DNA of 64,000 nucleotides from JBAXEO01 sp963789515 (GCA_963789515.1 CAWBKW010000002.1:868001-932000); one strand, 5' to 3'; positions 43,591 to 53,099 are shown, counted from the first letter of the stretch. Numbers and translations: made by a program. The notes: generated by a model not told the origin, from the letters alone.

Positions 43591-44845
43591 CCTGCACCAC
43601 GTACCGCAACACGTCCGTGTACATGAGGTAGCCGATGAACGTGAGCAGGAGGAGCGTGCCCGTTGCCGACAGGCCGATCGCGAACTTCCGTGAGAGCGGC
43701 CGCCCGATGATCGACTCCCATAGCTCGATGGCGATCTTGCCTCCGTCAAGCGGTGGGATGGGAAGGATGTTCATGACACCGAGCGACAGCGAGAGCAGCG
43801 CGACGATGAAGGCGTAGTCGATCGGGCCGCTCTTGACAGCGCGCGACACCTCAACCGATATGCCGACCACGCTCGACGACTGGCTGACCGAGGTCTGGAA
43901 CGTCGCCGGGTTGAAGAACCCCGCGATGGCCTTGAAGACGAGCCCGATCCACATGAACGAGTCCTTGAGCGCCTCACCCACCGGCAGGCGCACTCGGTCC
44001 TGCGTGACCCCTATGCCGATACGCGCACCGCCGCTCTCGTTCTTGCCCAGCGTGACGGTCTTGGTCATCTCGGCGCCGTCCCGGTCGACGGTGACGACGA
44101 CAACGTCACCGGGGCGTTTCGTGCCGAGCGCGGTGAGCAGTGCCTGCCAGTCTGCGAGCGTGGTGTCGTCGAGCTTCTTCACGGTATCTCCCGGCTTGAT
44201 GCCGGCTGCCGCGGCTGCGCCATCGGAAGGCGTGACCTCGACCGTCAGGGTCTGCTTCGGCACGCCGTAGAGCGTGAGAACCAGCACGAACACCAGGATG
44301 GCCGCAAGCAGGTTCACCACGACGCCGGCCGACAGGACCACGATGCGCTTCGGAGTCGAAAGACCCCGGTAGGTGGTCGAACGGGCCTTGTCCAAGAGCG
44401 CGACAGGGTTCTCGGCGAGCGGCGCGGGGAACGTCGCGAGGTACTCGTCCTCGCGATCCGGGGCGGCTTCGATCGCGTTCCAGTCGACAAGGACCACCAG
44501 TGCCGCCTCTGCAGCTGCCAAGTCGACATCCAGATGCTCAGCGACCGAGGCGAGGGACGCAGAGCGCTGTTCGGTGACGAACGCGAGCACGGGTCCGAGG
44601 AGCGGGTCCTCAGGGCCGGGCTCCATGCCCGAGATGCGCACGTAGCCGCCCAGAGGGATGGCGGTCACGCCGTAGGCGGTGTTCTTGCCGTGGTAACGGA
44701 TCGCCGGCCCCGGCAGGCCGATCATGAACTCGTGGACGTGGACACCGAAGGCCCGCGCCGTCAGGAAGTGCCCACCCTCGTGCAGGAGCACAAGGATGGA
44801 GAAGGTGACGACTCCCCAAAACACCGCCGAAAGCGTTGCGAACAT
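43583..44845 (-). CDS. rseP: RseP site-2 protease with an inserted winged-helix-like segment
   Basis: 420-residue M50 zinc protease. LHEGGHFLTARAFGV holds the HExxH motif (His22, Glu23, His26) in the first helix. A PDZ domain is at about 200-270 (VEVTPSDGAAAAAGIKPGDT). NILPIPPLDGGKI is the third zinc-ligand LDG motif. Between residues about 80 and 140, where most homologues go straight on, there is an insertion LAFVTEQRSASLASVAEHLD...AALVVLVDWNAIEAAP that reads like a small winged-helix fold. RseP cleaves membrane-bound regulators. Confidence 0.92.
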   Translation of the reverse strand: MFATLSAVFWGVVTFSILVLLHEGGHFLTARAFGVHVHEFMIGLPGPAIRYHGKNTAYGVTAIPLGGYVRISGMEPGPEDPLLGPVLAFVTEQRSASLASVAEHLDVDLAAAEAALVVLVDWNAIEAAPDREDEYLATFPAPLAENPVALLDKARSTTYRGLSTPKRIVVLSAGVVVNLLAAILVFVLVLTLYGVPKQTLTVEVTPSDGAAAAAGIKPGDTVKKLDDTTLADWQALLTALGTKRPGDVVVVTVDRDGAEMTKTVTLGKNESGGARIGIGVTQDRVRLPVGEALKDSFMWIGLVFKAIAGFFNPATFQTSVSQSSSVVGISVEVSRAVKSGPIDYAFIVALLSLSLGVMNILPIPPLDGGKIAIELWESIIGRPLSRKFAIGLSATGTLLLLTFIGYLMYTDVLRYVVQGG

Positions 44846-44992
44846 GCCGAGAGTACCCTTCGTCGGTTACAGGTCGAACGTGTCGATCCGGGCTGACTGG
44901 TGCAGGAGGTGCAAAGCATGCGCCACGCAGCCCGCCTACATAACATCCCCATTCGACGGCAGGCCGTTCCGCCGAAGCGCACAACGCTGACG

Positions 44993-46154
44993 TCAGTCCC
45001 GCGACACGCGAAGCCACTCGGAAGCGAGACGTCGCGACCGGGCGTCGACCTCCTCGATCTGGTCGACCGAGCGCAGTCCCTCGACATCGGTAGCGTCGAG
45101 AACGGCGGCGACCACCGATTCGATCTCGAGGAACCCGCACTCCCCCGCCAGGAACGCCGCGACGGCGACTTCGTTGGCGGCGTTGAGCGCCGCAGGCGCA
45201 GTCCCGCCGGCTCGTCCTGCCTCCAGGGCGAGCCTCAGGCATCCGAACGTCTCCAGATCCGGGTCACCGAAGTCGAGGCGGCCCAAGGCGGCGAAGTCGA
45301 CCGGTGCGAGCGGTGCTTTCCAGCGGCGCGGATGGGAGAACGCGTACTGGATCGGAATCCGCATGTCAGTCGCGCCGAGATGCGCTTTCACGCTACCGTC
45401 CGAGAACTCGACCATCGAGTGGACACACGATTGAGGATGGACGAGCACGCGCACCTCGTCGAAGGACACACCGAACAGATGATGAGCCTCGATGACCTCG
45501 AGTCCCTTGTTCATCAGTGTCGCCGAGTCGACGGTGATCTTCGGCCCCATGTTCCAAGTCGGGTGCGCCAGCGCCTCGACAGCGGTGACCGATCCCAACT
45601 CCTCACGCGAACGGCCTCTGAACGGCCCGCCTGATGCCGTGAGCCAGATACGGGTGACGTCGCGGGCGTCCTCGCCCAGATAGCACTGGTAGATCGCCGA
45701 GTGCTCCGAGTCCACCGGCAGAAGCTGTCCTTCACCTGCAAGCGCCATCACGAGCTCGCCGCCCACGACGAGGGACTCCTTGTTCGCGAGTGCAAGCGTC
45801 TTTCCCGACTGCAGAGCGGCGACAGTGGCGCGCAACCCAGCCGCCCCCACCAGCGCATTGAGCACGACGTCTGCGTCTGACAGCCGCGGCGAGCTCGACC
45901 ACGGCAGCGTCGCCCGCACCGACATCCACAGAGGGGGGAAGCAGCCTCCGCGCTTGGGCGGCGGCGGCTTCGTCGGCCAAGGCGACATGGTCGACCCCGA
46001 ACTCACGGCACTGCCGGACCACCAGATCGGCGCGACGGTTCGCGGCCAATGCCACGATCTGAACGCGGTCCGGGTTGTCCCGTGCGACCGAGAGCGCCTG
46101 GGTGCCGATGGAGCCGGTCGACCCGAGGACCGCAACACGCAGCGGGCGGGTCAC
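44993..46154 (-). CDS. dxr: 1-deoxy-D-xylulose 5-phosphate reductoisomerase (one apparent frameshift)
   Basis: About 386 residues. RVAVLGSTGSIGTQALSVAR is the NADPH-binding start. After one extra G at about 45887 the frame continues LSDADVVLNALVGAAGLRAT, ALANKESLVVGGELV, LPVDSEHSAIYQCYLGED and LTASGGPFRGRSREELGSVT, which includes the metal and substrate residues. GPKITVDSATLMNKGLEVIE follows. Dxr makes 2-C-methyl-D-erythritol 4-phosphate in the MEP pathway. GTG start overlaps the cdsA stop. Confidence 0.95.
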
Positions 46155-47020
46155 CTGATGCCGCCCCACCACAGGAACCAGTACGCCACCAGGCATACCA
46201 GTATCAGCGAGTCCAGCCGGTCGAGGAACCCGCCATGCCCCGGGAGGAGCTTGCCTGAGTCCTTGACCCCCGCTTCGCGCTTCATGCGCGACTCGAAGAG
46301 ATCACCCACGAAGACCGCGAGGCCGACCACGAAGCCGATGCTCAGGGAGAGCGCCACGTCGACGCCGGCCTGGGGAAAGAGGAGCGCCATCCCCAGCCAG
46401 ACCGCCATGGACCCCAGGATTCCGGCGATGAACCCCTCCCACGACTTCTTGGGGCTGATGCGCGGCGCCATCTTGTGGCGGCCGAACGTAGAGCCGACCA
46501 GGTAGGCCAGGGAGTCATCCGCCCAGACGCTGAAGACCACGGCATAGGCCAGGATCATCCCCGAGGAGAAGACACGAAGTATCAGCACGAGGTACGCGAG
46601 CAGGAAGCCGGTGTACACGGCCCCGAAGACCGTCATCGCCGTGTCTGCGGTCCTCACTCGGACGAAGGACACGTGCCAGACGAGGGAAGCCGCGATCAAC
46701 GCCGTCACGACGGCGGTCAGGCCCGCCATGCCCCAGAGCGCTGCGAACAAGGGCATCGTCACCGCGGCGACGATCCCGAACGTGTCGTTGGGAAGCCGGG
46801 CTTCTCGGCGGGACAGCGCGTAGAACTCGGCGGCTGCGAAGCCCGCGAAGACGCCCATCACCACGCCCAGGATCACAGGATTGAAGCGCCCGAGCGGCCC
46901 GTGCTGGCCGAACCATATCGCCCCCAGGACGACCGCGGCATAGACGACCGCCGTCACCAGGCGTACCCAGAGGCCCTGCGCCTTGATGCCGTCCGGTGTC
47001 TCGACACGCATCTCTGCCAC
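46151..47020 (-). CDS. cdsA: Phosphatidate cytidylyltransferase
   Basis: About 289 residues with eight or so membrane helices. The signature near the C-terminus, GHGGFLDRLDSLILVCLVAY after KDSGKLLP, is the CDP-diglyceride synthetase motif, preceded by RISPKKSWEGFIAGILGSMA. It makes CDP-diacylglycerol for phospholipid synthesis. The GTG at 47020 is close behind the uppS stop with GGGGG ahead; an ATG three codons later is an alternative. Confidence 0.93.
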   Translation of the reverse strand: MAEMRVETPDGIKAQGLWVRLVTAVVYAAVVLGAIWFGQHGPLGRFNPVILGVVMGVFAGFAAAEFYALSRREARLPNDTFGIVAAVTMPLFAALWGMAGLTAVVTALIAASLVWHVSFVRVRTADTAMTVFGAVYTGFLLAYLVLILRVFSSGMILAYAVVFSVWADDSLAYLVGSTFGRHKMAPRISPKKSWEGFIAGILGSMAVWLGMALLFPQAGVDVALSLSIGFVVGLAVFVGDLFESRMKREAGVKDSGKLLPGHGGFLDRLDSLILVCLVAYWFLWWGGIR

Positions 47021-47022
47021 GG

Positions 47023-47799
47023 CTATCGACCCCCGAATCGGCGGTCGCGCTTCTGGAACTCGAGGACGCCGCGCAGCAGGTCGGCTCGACCGAAGTCCGG
47101 CCACAGCGTCGGCGTCACCCACAGCTCGCTGTAGGCGATCTGCCACAGCAGGAAGTTGCTCACTCTGAGCTCCCCGCTTGTGCGGACGAGGAGGTCGGGG
47201 TCGGGTATGCCGGCCGTGTAGAGCCGGGCTGTCACCAGAGACTCGTCGATCGAGTCAGGATCGAGCGTGCCGTCGGCAACGTCGCGCGCAAGTGAGCGTG
47301 CTGCATACACGATCTCAGCACGCCCGCCGTAGTTCAGCGCCACCACCAGGGTTAGGCCGTCATTCTCGGCGGTGCGAGCCACCACTCTTCCGAACGCGTC
47401 ACGCGTCGCCGCAGGCAGAGCCGCCATGTCGCCGATGACCAGCACGCGCACGTGCATGCGCTCGAGATTGGTGAGCTCCCGCTCGAGCACGTCGACGAAG
47501 AGCGACATGAGCCCCGAAACCTCGTCCTTGGGACGGTTCCAGTTCTCTGAGGAGAACGAGTAGATGGTCAGATACGAAATGCCGAGTTCGATGGCGGCCG
47601 CGATCGTCTCCCGGACCGCCTTGGCACCCGCCGAATGGCCTGCGAGCCGAGGCAGACCGCGCTTTGCCGCCCAGCGGCCGTTACCGTCCATGATGATGGC
47701 GACGTGAGCAGGAGTGCGAGCGGGGTCGAACTCAGACAGGAGTGCCTGGGCGCGCTTGCCGCGGAAGAAGTCGTTGCGGGAGGTCGAATCCGGCGTCAC
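47023..47799 (-). CDS. uppS: Isoprenyl transferase (undecaprenyl diphosphate synthase)
   Basis: 258-residue cis-prenyltransferase. HVAIIMDGNGRWAAKRGLPR with the catalytic aspartate, LAGHSAGAKAVRETIAAAIE, YLTIYSFSSENWNRPKDEVS, VVALNYGGRAEIVYAAR and DLLVRTSGELRVSNFLLWQI cover all five conserved regions. It builds the C55 carrier lipid for peptidoglycan synthesis. GTG start, immediately after frr. Confidence 0.96.
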   Translation of the reverse strand: MTPDSTSRNDFFRGKRAQALLSEFDPARTPAHVAIIMDGNGRWAAKRGLPRLAGHSAGAKAVRETIAAAIELGISYLTIYSFSSENWNRPKDEVSGLMSLFVDVLERELTNLERMHVRVLVIGDMAALPAATRDAFGRVVARTAENDGLTLVVALNYGGRAEIVYAARSLARDVADGTLDPDSIDESLVTARLYTAGIPDPDLLVRTSGELRVSNFLLWQIAYSELWVTPTLWPDFGRADLLRGVLEFQKRDRRFGGR

Positions 47800-47800
47800 G

Positions 47801-48361
47801 TCAGACCTCCATGATCTCCACTTCTTTTCGCTTGAGTGCCTCGTCGATCTCGTGGACGTGCGAATCGGTCAGCTTCTGGACCTCGTCCTTGCCGTCGTCG
47901 CGCTCGTCCTCCGAAAGCTCCCCCGCCTTCTCGATGCGATCGAGCTTCGCGTTGGCGTCGCGACGAATGTTGCGCACAGCGACCCGCGATTCCTCGGCGT
48001 AGTGGCGGCACTGCTTGACGAGTTCTTTGCGCCGCTCCTCGTTGAGCTGTGGAAACGGCAGCCGGATGACGCTGCCGTCGTTGCTCGGCGTGATGCCGAG
48101 GTCGGACGATTGGATCGCCTTCTCGATCGCCGAGAGGACGGACTTGTCCCAGGGCTCGATGACCAGAAGCTGAGCCTCCGGGGTCTTGATACCGGCGAGC
48201 TGCGTGATGGGCGTGGGCGTGCCGTAGTAGTCGATCTGGATGCTGTCGAGGACCGCACCACTGGCTCGGCCGGTTCTGACGGTGGTGAACTCGTGGGCCA
48301 AGGCCTTGACGGTCTTGTCCATGTGGGAACGGGCCTCACTGAGGATCTCGCTCGCGCTCAT
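47801..48361 (-). CDS. frr: Ribosome recycling factor
   Basis: 186 residues, standard length. MDKTVKALAHEFTTVRTGRA, then YYGTPTPITQLAGIKTPEAQ, LVIEPWDKSVLSAIEKAIQS, LPFPQLNEERRKELVKQCRH and VRNIRRDANAKLDRIEK are RRF signatures. It releases ribosomes from mRNA with EF-G. Start overlaps the pyrH stop by four bases. Confidence 0.97.
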   Translation of the reverse strand: MSASEILSEARSHMDKTVKALAHEFTTVRTGRASGAVLDSIQIDYYGTPTPITQLAGIKTPEAQLLVIEPWDKSVLSAIEKAIQSSDLGITPSNDGSVIRLPFPQLNEERRKELVKQCRHYAEESRVAVRNIRRDANAKLDRIEKAGELSEDERDDGKDEVQKLTDSHVHEIDEALKRKEVEIMEV

Positions 48362-49086
48362 CGATTGTCTCCTCTCACGATGGTACCTACGCGCTCACCC
48401 GAAAGGGCACGCCGGATGTTGCCGTCAGTCTCCATATTGAAGACGAGAATGGGGAGTCCGTTGTCCATGCACAGCGATATCGCGGTGGAGTCCATGACCT
48501 GGAGACCCAAGTTGAGGACGTCGATGTACGTCAGCTCCTCGAACTTGACCGCGGCCGGGTGGGTCTTGGGATCGGCGTCGTAGATCCCGTCCACCTTGGT
48601 CGCCTTCATGATGCACTCAGCGCCGACCTCAAGCGCCCGGAGGGCTGCGGTCGTGTCGGTGGTGAAGTAGGGGTTGCCCGTGCCGGCCGCGAAGATGACG
48701 ACACGCCCCTTCTCGAGATGCCGCATCGCACGACGCCTGATATAGGGCTCGGCGACGGCCTGCATGTCGATGGCGCTCATCACCCGGGTGAACACGCCAT
48801 TCCGCTCCAGCGCCTCCTGCAGCGCGAGGGAGTTCATGACCGTCGCGAACATGCCGATGTAGTCGGCCTGTGCGCGGTCCATGCCCTTCGCAGACGCCGC
48901 GATGCCCCTGAAGATGTTGCCTCCGCCGACTACGATCGATATCTCGACGCCGCCCTCACGGACTACCTTGATCTGCTTGGCGAGCGAATCGAGGATGTTG
49001 GGATCGATCCCGTAGCCGACATCGCCCATGAGCGCTTCGCCTGAAAGCTTCAGAAGCACGCGGCGGAACCGGTAGCCGTCGGTCAC
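48358..49086 (-). CDS. pyrH: UMP kinase
   Basis: 242 residues. RVLLKLSGEALMGDVGYGID, then VVGGGNIFRGIAASAKGMDR, ADYIGMFATVMNSLALQEAL, FAAGTGNPYFTTDTTAALRA and ATKVDGIYDADPKTHPAAVK define bacterial PyrH of the amino-acid-kinase fold. It phosphorylates UMP to UDP. The GTG at 49086 with GAGGGGAGAG ahead is preferred to an in-frame GTG five codons earlier. Confidence 0.96.
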   Translation of the reverse strand: MTDGYRFRRVLLKLSGEALMGDVGYGIDPNILDSLAKQIKVVREGGVEISIVVGGGNIFRGIAASAKGMDRAQADYIGMFATVMNSLALQEALERNGVFTRVMSAIDMQAVAEPYIRRRAMRHLEKGRVVIFAAGTGNPYFTTDTTAALRALEVGAECIMKATKVDGIYDADPKTHPAAVKFEELTYIDVLNLGLQVMDSTAISLCMDNGLPILVFNMETDGNIRRALSGERVGTIVRGDNR

Positions 49087-49224
49087 GGTCTCTCCCCTCA
49101 CTCGAAGTAGCAGCTCCGGCGCATCGGAGCCGACTCACAGAATACAGCACACGGGCCGGCACGTGGTTGGTGCCGACCCGTGTGGAACGAAGCGACCCAA
49201 AGGGCGCTTCGGACAGTTCAGAGA

Positions 49225-50115
49225 CTACTCGGCCGCAGACGCACCAAGCACGAAGCGGGTGAACCCGGCGATGACGATCGTGTCGCCGATGGCCTTGGCG
49301 GTCTCGGCTGCGTACTGCGAGACCGTCACGTCCGGGTTCTTGACGAACGGCTGCTCGACCAAGGCGACTTCCTTGAAGTACTTCTCGAGGCGTCCCTGGG
49401 CGATCTTCTCTTGGATCGCCTCCGGCTTGCCCGATTCGGCGGCCTGCGCCTTGTAGATCGACAGCTCGTGCTCGACAACGTCGGCTGGAGCGTCGTCCCG
49501 CGTGGTGAAGAGCGGCTGCGCGGCAGCGACCTGCATCGCGACGTCCTTGGCGAACGTCTGGAAGGTCGGGTTGGCTGCGGAATCGGCGGAGCCGAGAGCG
49601 AACGTCACGAGGATGCCGATCTTCCCCCCACCGTGCACGTAGGAGGAAACGGCCCCGGTGCCGGCGATCTCCTCGCGAACGAACCGGGCGATGCCCATGT
49701 TCTCGCCGAGCTTCGAGACCTTCTCGCCGAAGAGCTGCTCGATGGTGATCCCGCGCGCCGAGATCGTCTGAGTCATCATCGACTCGACGTCGCTGGGCGC
49801 TTCGGCCGCGATGTGCTCGGCAAGCTCCGCTGCGAACGACGTGAACTCGGCGTTGCGACCTACGAAGTCGGTCTCAGAGTTGACCTCGACGAGCACGCCG
49901 ACCCGCGAGTCGGGGGTGACGAGGGCTGCTATCGTTCCCTCGTTCGTCGCGCGTCCGGCCTTCTTGGCAAGCGCCGCAAGACCGCGTGTGCGCAGGATGT
50001 CTACCGCAGAGTCGAGATTGCCGTCCGACTCGGAGAGCGCCTTCTTGCACTCCATCATGCCCGCGCCCGTGCACTCACGAAGCTCCTTGACCATGCTGGC
50101 GGTGATTTCAGCCAC
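49225..50115 (-). CDS. tsf: Elongation factor Ts
   Basis: 296 residues. MVKELRECTGAGMMECKKAL is the UBA-like N-terminus, NEGTIAALVTPDSRVGVLVE and VNSETDFVGRNAEF the conserved core (TDFV motif contacts EF-Tu). Later SKLGENMGIARFVREEIAG and KEVALVEQPFVKNPDVTVSQ complete both core subdomains. It exchanges GDP on EF-Tu. 80 bp downstream of rpsB, co-transcribed. Confidence 0.96.
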   Translation of the reverse strand: MAEITASMVKELRECTGAGMMECKKALSESDGNLDSAVDILRTRGLAALAKKAGRATNEGTIAALVTPDSRVGVLVEVNSETDFVGRNAEFTSFAAELAEHIAAEAPSDVESMMTQTISARGITIEQLFGEKVSKLGENMGIARFVREEIAGTGAVSSYVHGGGKIGILVTFALGSADSAANPTFQTFAKDVAMQVAAAQPLFTTRDDAPADVVEHELSIYKAQAAESGKPEAIQEKIAQGRLEKYFKEVALVEQPFVKNPDVTVSQYAAETAKAIGDTIVIAGFTRFVLGASAAE

Positions 50116-50195
50116 AGGTGTTACCTCCCACTACAGGATACGAATTCCGTTTCGGACCATGCCCAGCCACACAGGGCGGAGCAGTACGGGTGCTG

Positions 50196-51068
50196 CTACT
50201 CGGCGGCAGGTGCCTCGGCGGACTCGGCGAGCTCCACCGCAGGATCGCCTGTTTCGACGCACTCGGCGGCAGGTTCGACGACCGGTGCGGCGCTCTCGGC
50301 AACGGGAGCCGCCGCCTCGGCGGTGACCACGACCGGAACCTCATCGGCGCCGGCGACGACCATGGGCACGTCACTACCGGGAATGTCACCACCACGGCCC
50401 TCGATGACCGCATCAGCGATGACACGGCTCATGAGACCGACCGACCGGATCGCGTCGTCGTTGCCCGGGATCACGTAGTCGACGTCATCAGGATCGGCAT
50501 TCGTGTCGACGAGTCCGATGATCGGGATATGCAGACGCTGCGCCTCACGGATCGCGATCTCCTCGCGCTTGGTGTCAACGACGAAGATCGCGCCGGGTAG
50601 GGAGTTCATGTTGCGCACGCCGTTGAGGTTGGCCTGGAGCTTACCGAGCTCCTTCTTGAGGAGCAGCTGTTCCTTCTTGGGAAGCGTGGCCATACGGCCG
50701 TCCGCGTCCATCGCCTCGAGCTGCTCCATGCGGGCGACACGGCCACGCATGGTCACGAAGTTCGTGAGCATCCCGCCGAGCCAGCGATGGTTCACGTAGG
50801 GCATGCCGCTTCTCTCGGCCTCCGACTGGATCGGCTCCTGGGCCTGCTTCTTGGTGCCGACGAAGAGAACCGTGCCTCCCCGCTGCGCGACCGAGCGGGC
50901 GAAGCTGAACGAGTGCTCGAGCTCACGCAGGGTGCGCTGGAGATCCAGGATGTAGATGCCGCTTCTCTCGGTGAAGATGTACGGCTTCATCTTGGGGTTC
51001 CAGCGACGGGTCTGGTGTCCGAAGTGGACGCCCGCCTCGAGCAAGTTCTTGATAGTGACAACAGCCAT
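50196..51068 (-). CDS. rpsB: 30S ribosomal protein S2 with an extended acidic tail
   Basis: 290 residues. IKNLLEAGVHFGHQTRRWNP, IYILDLQRTLRELEHSFSFA, VNHRWLGGMLTNFVTMRGRV and IPIIGLVDTNADPDDVDYVI are S2 signatures. The core ends near residue 230; the remaining 60 residues are an Ala/Glu/Val/Pro-rich tail (VTAEAAAPVAESAAPVVEPA). Such tails occur in several actinobacterial S2 proteins. Transcribed from the promoter at 51185-51212. Confidence 0.96.
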   Translation of the reverse strand: MAVVTIKNLLEAGVHFGHQTRRWNPKMKPYIFTERSGIYILDLQRTLRELEHSFSFARSVAQRGGTVLFVGTKKQAQEPIQSEAERSGMPYVNHRWLGGMLTNFVTMRGRVARMEQLEAMDADGRMATLPKKEQLLLKKELGKLQANLNGVRNMNSLPGAIFVVDTKREEIAIREAQRLHIPIIGLVDTNADPDDVDYVIPGNDDAIRSVGLMSRVIADAVIEGRGGDIPGSDVPMVVAGADEVPVVVTAEAAAPVAESAAPVVEPAAECVETGDPAVELAESAEAPAAE

Positions 51069-51184
51069 AACAGTACCTCCTGGTCGGTTGTTCTTCCGCC
51101 CGGTTCAACCCCCGATCGCGACCACCCTCATGAGTGGCACCTCGCGCCGGAGTCCGCGGGCGTGCTTAGTTTTGGAGCCGCAGC

Positions 51185-51212
51185 AGTATAGCAGAGTGCG
51201 GCGACCGTACAA
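51185..51212 (-). promoter_or_regulatory. Sigma-70-type promoter of rpsB-tsf
   Basis: Minus strand TTGTAC, 16-bp spacer, TATACT, leaving a leader of about 110 bases before rpsB. Confidence 0.75.
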
Positions 51213-51288
51213 GGCAGTCGTGGATGCGTCCCAAGCCCTGCTGTCCGGTGTGGGGCGAACAGCTGCGCGCTCGATCGCCCCCAACCAA

Positions 51289-51310
51289 GAAGCCCCGGGA
51301 GCCGGGGCCT
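51289..51310 (-). terminator. Terminator hairpin of the secreted protein gene at 51340
   Basis: AGCCCCGG and CCGGGGCT around GAG; minus strand continues CTTCTTGG. 30 bp past the stop codon. Confidence 0.65.
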
Positions 51311-51339
51311 CTCAGTGGCAGATACGATCTAGACGACTC

Positions 51340-52176
51340 CTAGATGCTCGAAGAACTGCGGCGCCTGACGCCGAATGCGACCACGAAACCTATCGCAGCG
51401 AGTACCGCGAGAGCCATGCTCCAAGGCGAAGACGCCGGGGTTGAGACCACAGGCGGATCGGCAGCGAAACTCGCCGAGATGGTATGCGCACCGGTCACGT
51501 TGATGAACTGGTACGACGTGACTGCTCCGACCGAGGATCCGTCAACGAGAACGTCGGCCACGTGATAGCCGGGCGCGGGAGCGATCGTGTAGGTCGCGCT
51601 AGCGCCGTAATCCACGGCGGACGTGCCCGCAGGACTGACGGACCCGTTGGATCCCGCCGAAGCCACGATGTCCGAGGGAGACAGGACATCAAAGTAGTCG
51701 ATACCGATATTCCGGACGCCCGACGGCGGATCACTCGTACCGGTGTTCACGATGTGAAGCGTGTGGGGCCCGTTGCTGAGTCCGGTCCTACTCCATATCA
51801 CCTGCTGGCGTAGGGTGGTGGCGTTGTAGAGGTTCACCAGAACCGGCGCCTCACTGTCGACCCATACTTGCGCGATTCCGCAGTTCCCTGCCTTCACGGA
51901 GGCCCAAACGACGCCGGTCCCCGTGAACGGAAACGCAGCCGAAGCTCCAGAGAGAGCGTTGTAGGTGTAGCTACCACCCGAGTCGGCACCCAATGTGTAG
52001 TAGAACCAGCCGGCTATCGGATTCGCAACCATGCCCGGCGGCGTGTAGGCGATCACAGGACTGGTGTCTTCAAAGCGAATCGATCCCGCAAGTGCGGCGG
52101 GGGCGAAGACAAGTCCCAGCAAGAGCGCGCACGCCACTAGCAGGCCAAAGCCCCTCGAAACCAGTCGTCTGCTCAA
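51340..52176 (-). CDS. Secreted protein with Flg_new_2-like repeat and SPW tail
   Basis: 278 residues from a TTG at 52176 behind GGGGAG. Signal peptide RGFGLLVACALLLGLVFAPA. A beta-rich domain of about 140 residues follows (SIRFEDTSPVIAYTPPGMVA; FPFTGTGVVWASVKAGNCGI; SNGPHTLHIVNTG), like carbohydrate-binding jelly-rolls. Then comes a bacterial repeat module (GSVSPAGTSAVDYGASATYT; TGAHTISASFA). The tail PASSPWSMALAVLAAIGFVV plus RRRSSSSI repeats the pattern of the protein at 26127-26957. It is probably surface-exposed and anchored. It stands alone with its own promoter and terminator between the sigma factor and rpsB. Confidence 0.8.
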   Translation of the reverse strand: MSRRLVSRGFGLLVACALLLGLVFAPAALAGSIRFEDTSPVIAYTPPGMVANPIAGWFYYTLGADSGGSYTYNALSGASAAFPFTGTGVVWASVKAGNCGIAQVWVDSEAPVLVNLYNATTLRQQVIWSRTGLSNGPHTLHIVNTGTSDPPSGVRNIGIDYFDVLSPSDIVASAGSNGSVSPAGTSAVDYGASATYTIAPAPGYHVADVLVDGSSVGAVTSYQFINVTGAHTISASFAADPPVVSTPASSPWSMALAVLAAIGFVVAFGVRRRSSSSI

Positions 52177-52280
52177 TGTGGACTCCCCGAACTCGCCCGT
52201 ATCTCCGCCCTCATCCGGGCAGAAGATCTCTCCAGGTAGCTGTTGCGGCCCGAGGGTGAGACTGACCCCCATGGGACATG

Positions 52281-52310
52281 ACGTTATCAAACCTTAAGCC
52301 CACTGGTCAA
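52281..52310 (-). promoter_or_regulatory. Probable promoter of the secreted protein at 51340
   Basis: Minus strand TTGACC, 18-bp spacer, TAACGT, about 105 bp before the TTG start and just after the sigma-factor stop. Confidence 0.5.
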
Positions 52311-52319
52311 GGTCGGTGC

Positions 52320-53099
52320 CTAGCTGACCGCCTGCGCAGCGTGGAGACGAGCGCGGAGACGCAGTACCGCCTTGGTGTGCAACTGGCTGACCCGCGACTC
52401 GGTGACGCCGAGCACGAGCCCGATCTCCTTCAGCGTGAGCCCCTCGTAGTAGTACAAGGCGATGACGGTCTTCTCACGCTCCGGCAGCCGGTCGATGGCC
52501 TCGGCGAGAATGTCCTTGATCTCGGCGCTTTCGAACATCACCACCGGATCGTCGGCAGTCTCGTCGCGGATCGACCCGATGGCGCTTTGGGAGTCATCGC
52601 GTTCGCCGCCGACCCACAGTTCCTCGAACGAGACCACCGAGGTGTATGAGAGCTTGGTGAGGATCCCGTGGAACTCCTTGATGGTGATTCCCATGCGATC
52701 GGCGACCTCCTGGTCGCTCGGTACGCAGCGCAGTTCGTTCTCAAGGGAGATATAGGCCTGTTCGATCTCACGGGCACGGGACCTGACTGACCGCGGCACC
52801 CAATCCATAGCCCGGAGCTCGTCGATGATCGCGCCCTTGATCCGCGCGATGGCGTACGTCTCGAACTTGATCGCTCGCTCCAGGTCGAACTTCTCGATGG
52901 CGTCGATGAGTCCGAAGATGCCGTAACTGATGAGATCGGCGGTATCGACGGTCTGGGGCAGACTGGAGGCAAGTCGACCCGCCACGTACTTGACCAGTGG
53001 CGAGTAGTTGAGAATGAGCTGGTCTCGAGCGTCCGACTCATTCTTGTCCTTGTATCGAGCCCAGAGGGCGGAAACATCCGTCCGTGGGTCGGTTCTCAT
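52320..53099 (-). CDS. FliA/WhiG-type RNA polymerase sigma factor
   Basis: 259 residues with sigma-70 regions 2, 3 and 4. LWARYKDKNESDARDQLILN and YSPLVKYVAGRLASSLPQTV at the start, DLISYGIFGLIDAIEKFDLE and RAIKFETYAIARIKGAIIDE as region 2, RQVPRSVRSRAREIE-like WVPRSVRSRAREIEQAYISL as region 3, and LTLKEIGLVLGVTESRVSQL as the region 4 helix-turn-helix. The family controls motility in many bacteria and sporulation in streptomycetes. No flagellar or sporulation genes are seen in this window. ATG at 53099. Confidence 0.92.
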   Translation of the reverse strand: MRTDPRTDVSALWARYKDKNESDARDQLILNYSPLVKYVAGRLASSLPQTVDTADLISYGIFGLIDAIEKFDLERAIKFETYAIARIKGAIIDELRAMDWVPRSVRSRAREIEQAYISLENELRCVPSDQEVADRMGITIKEFHGILTKLSYTSVVSFEELWVGGERDDSQSAIGSIRDETADDPVVMFESAEIKDILAEAIDRLPEREKTVIALYYYEGLTLKEIGLVLGVTESRVSQLHTKAVLRLRARLHAAQAVS

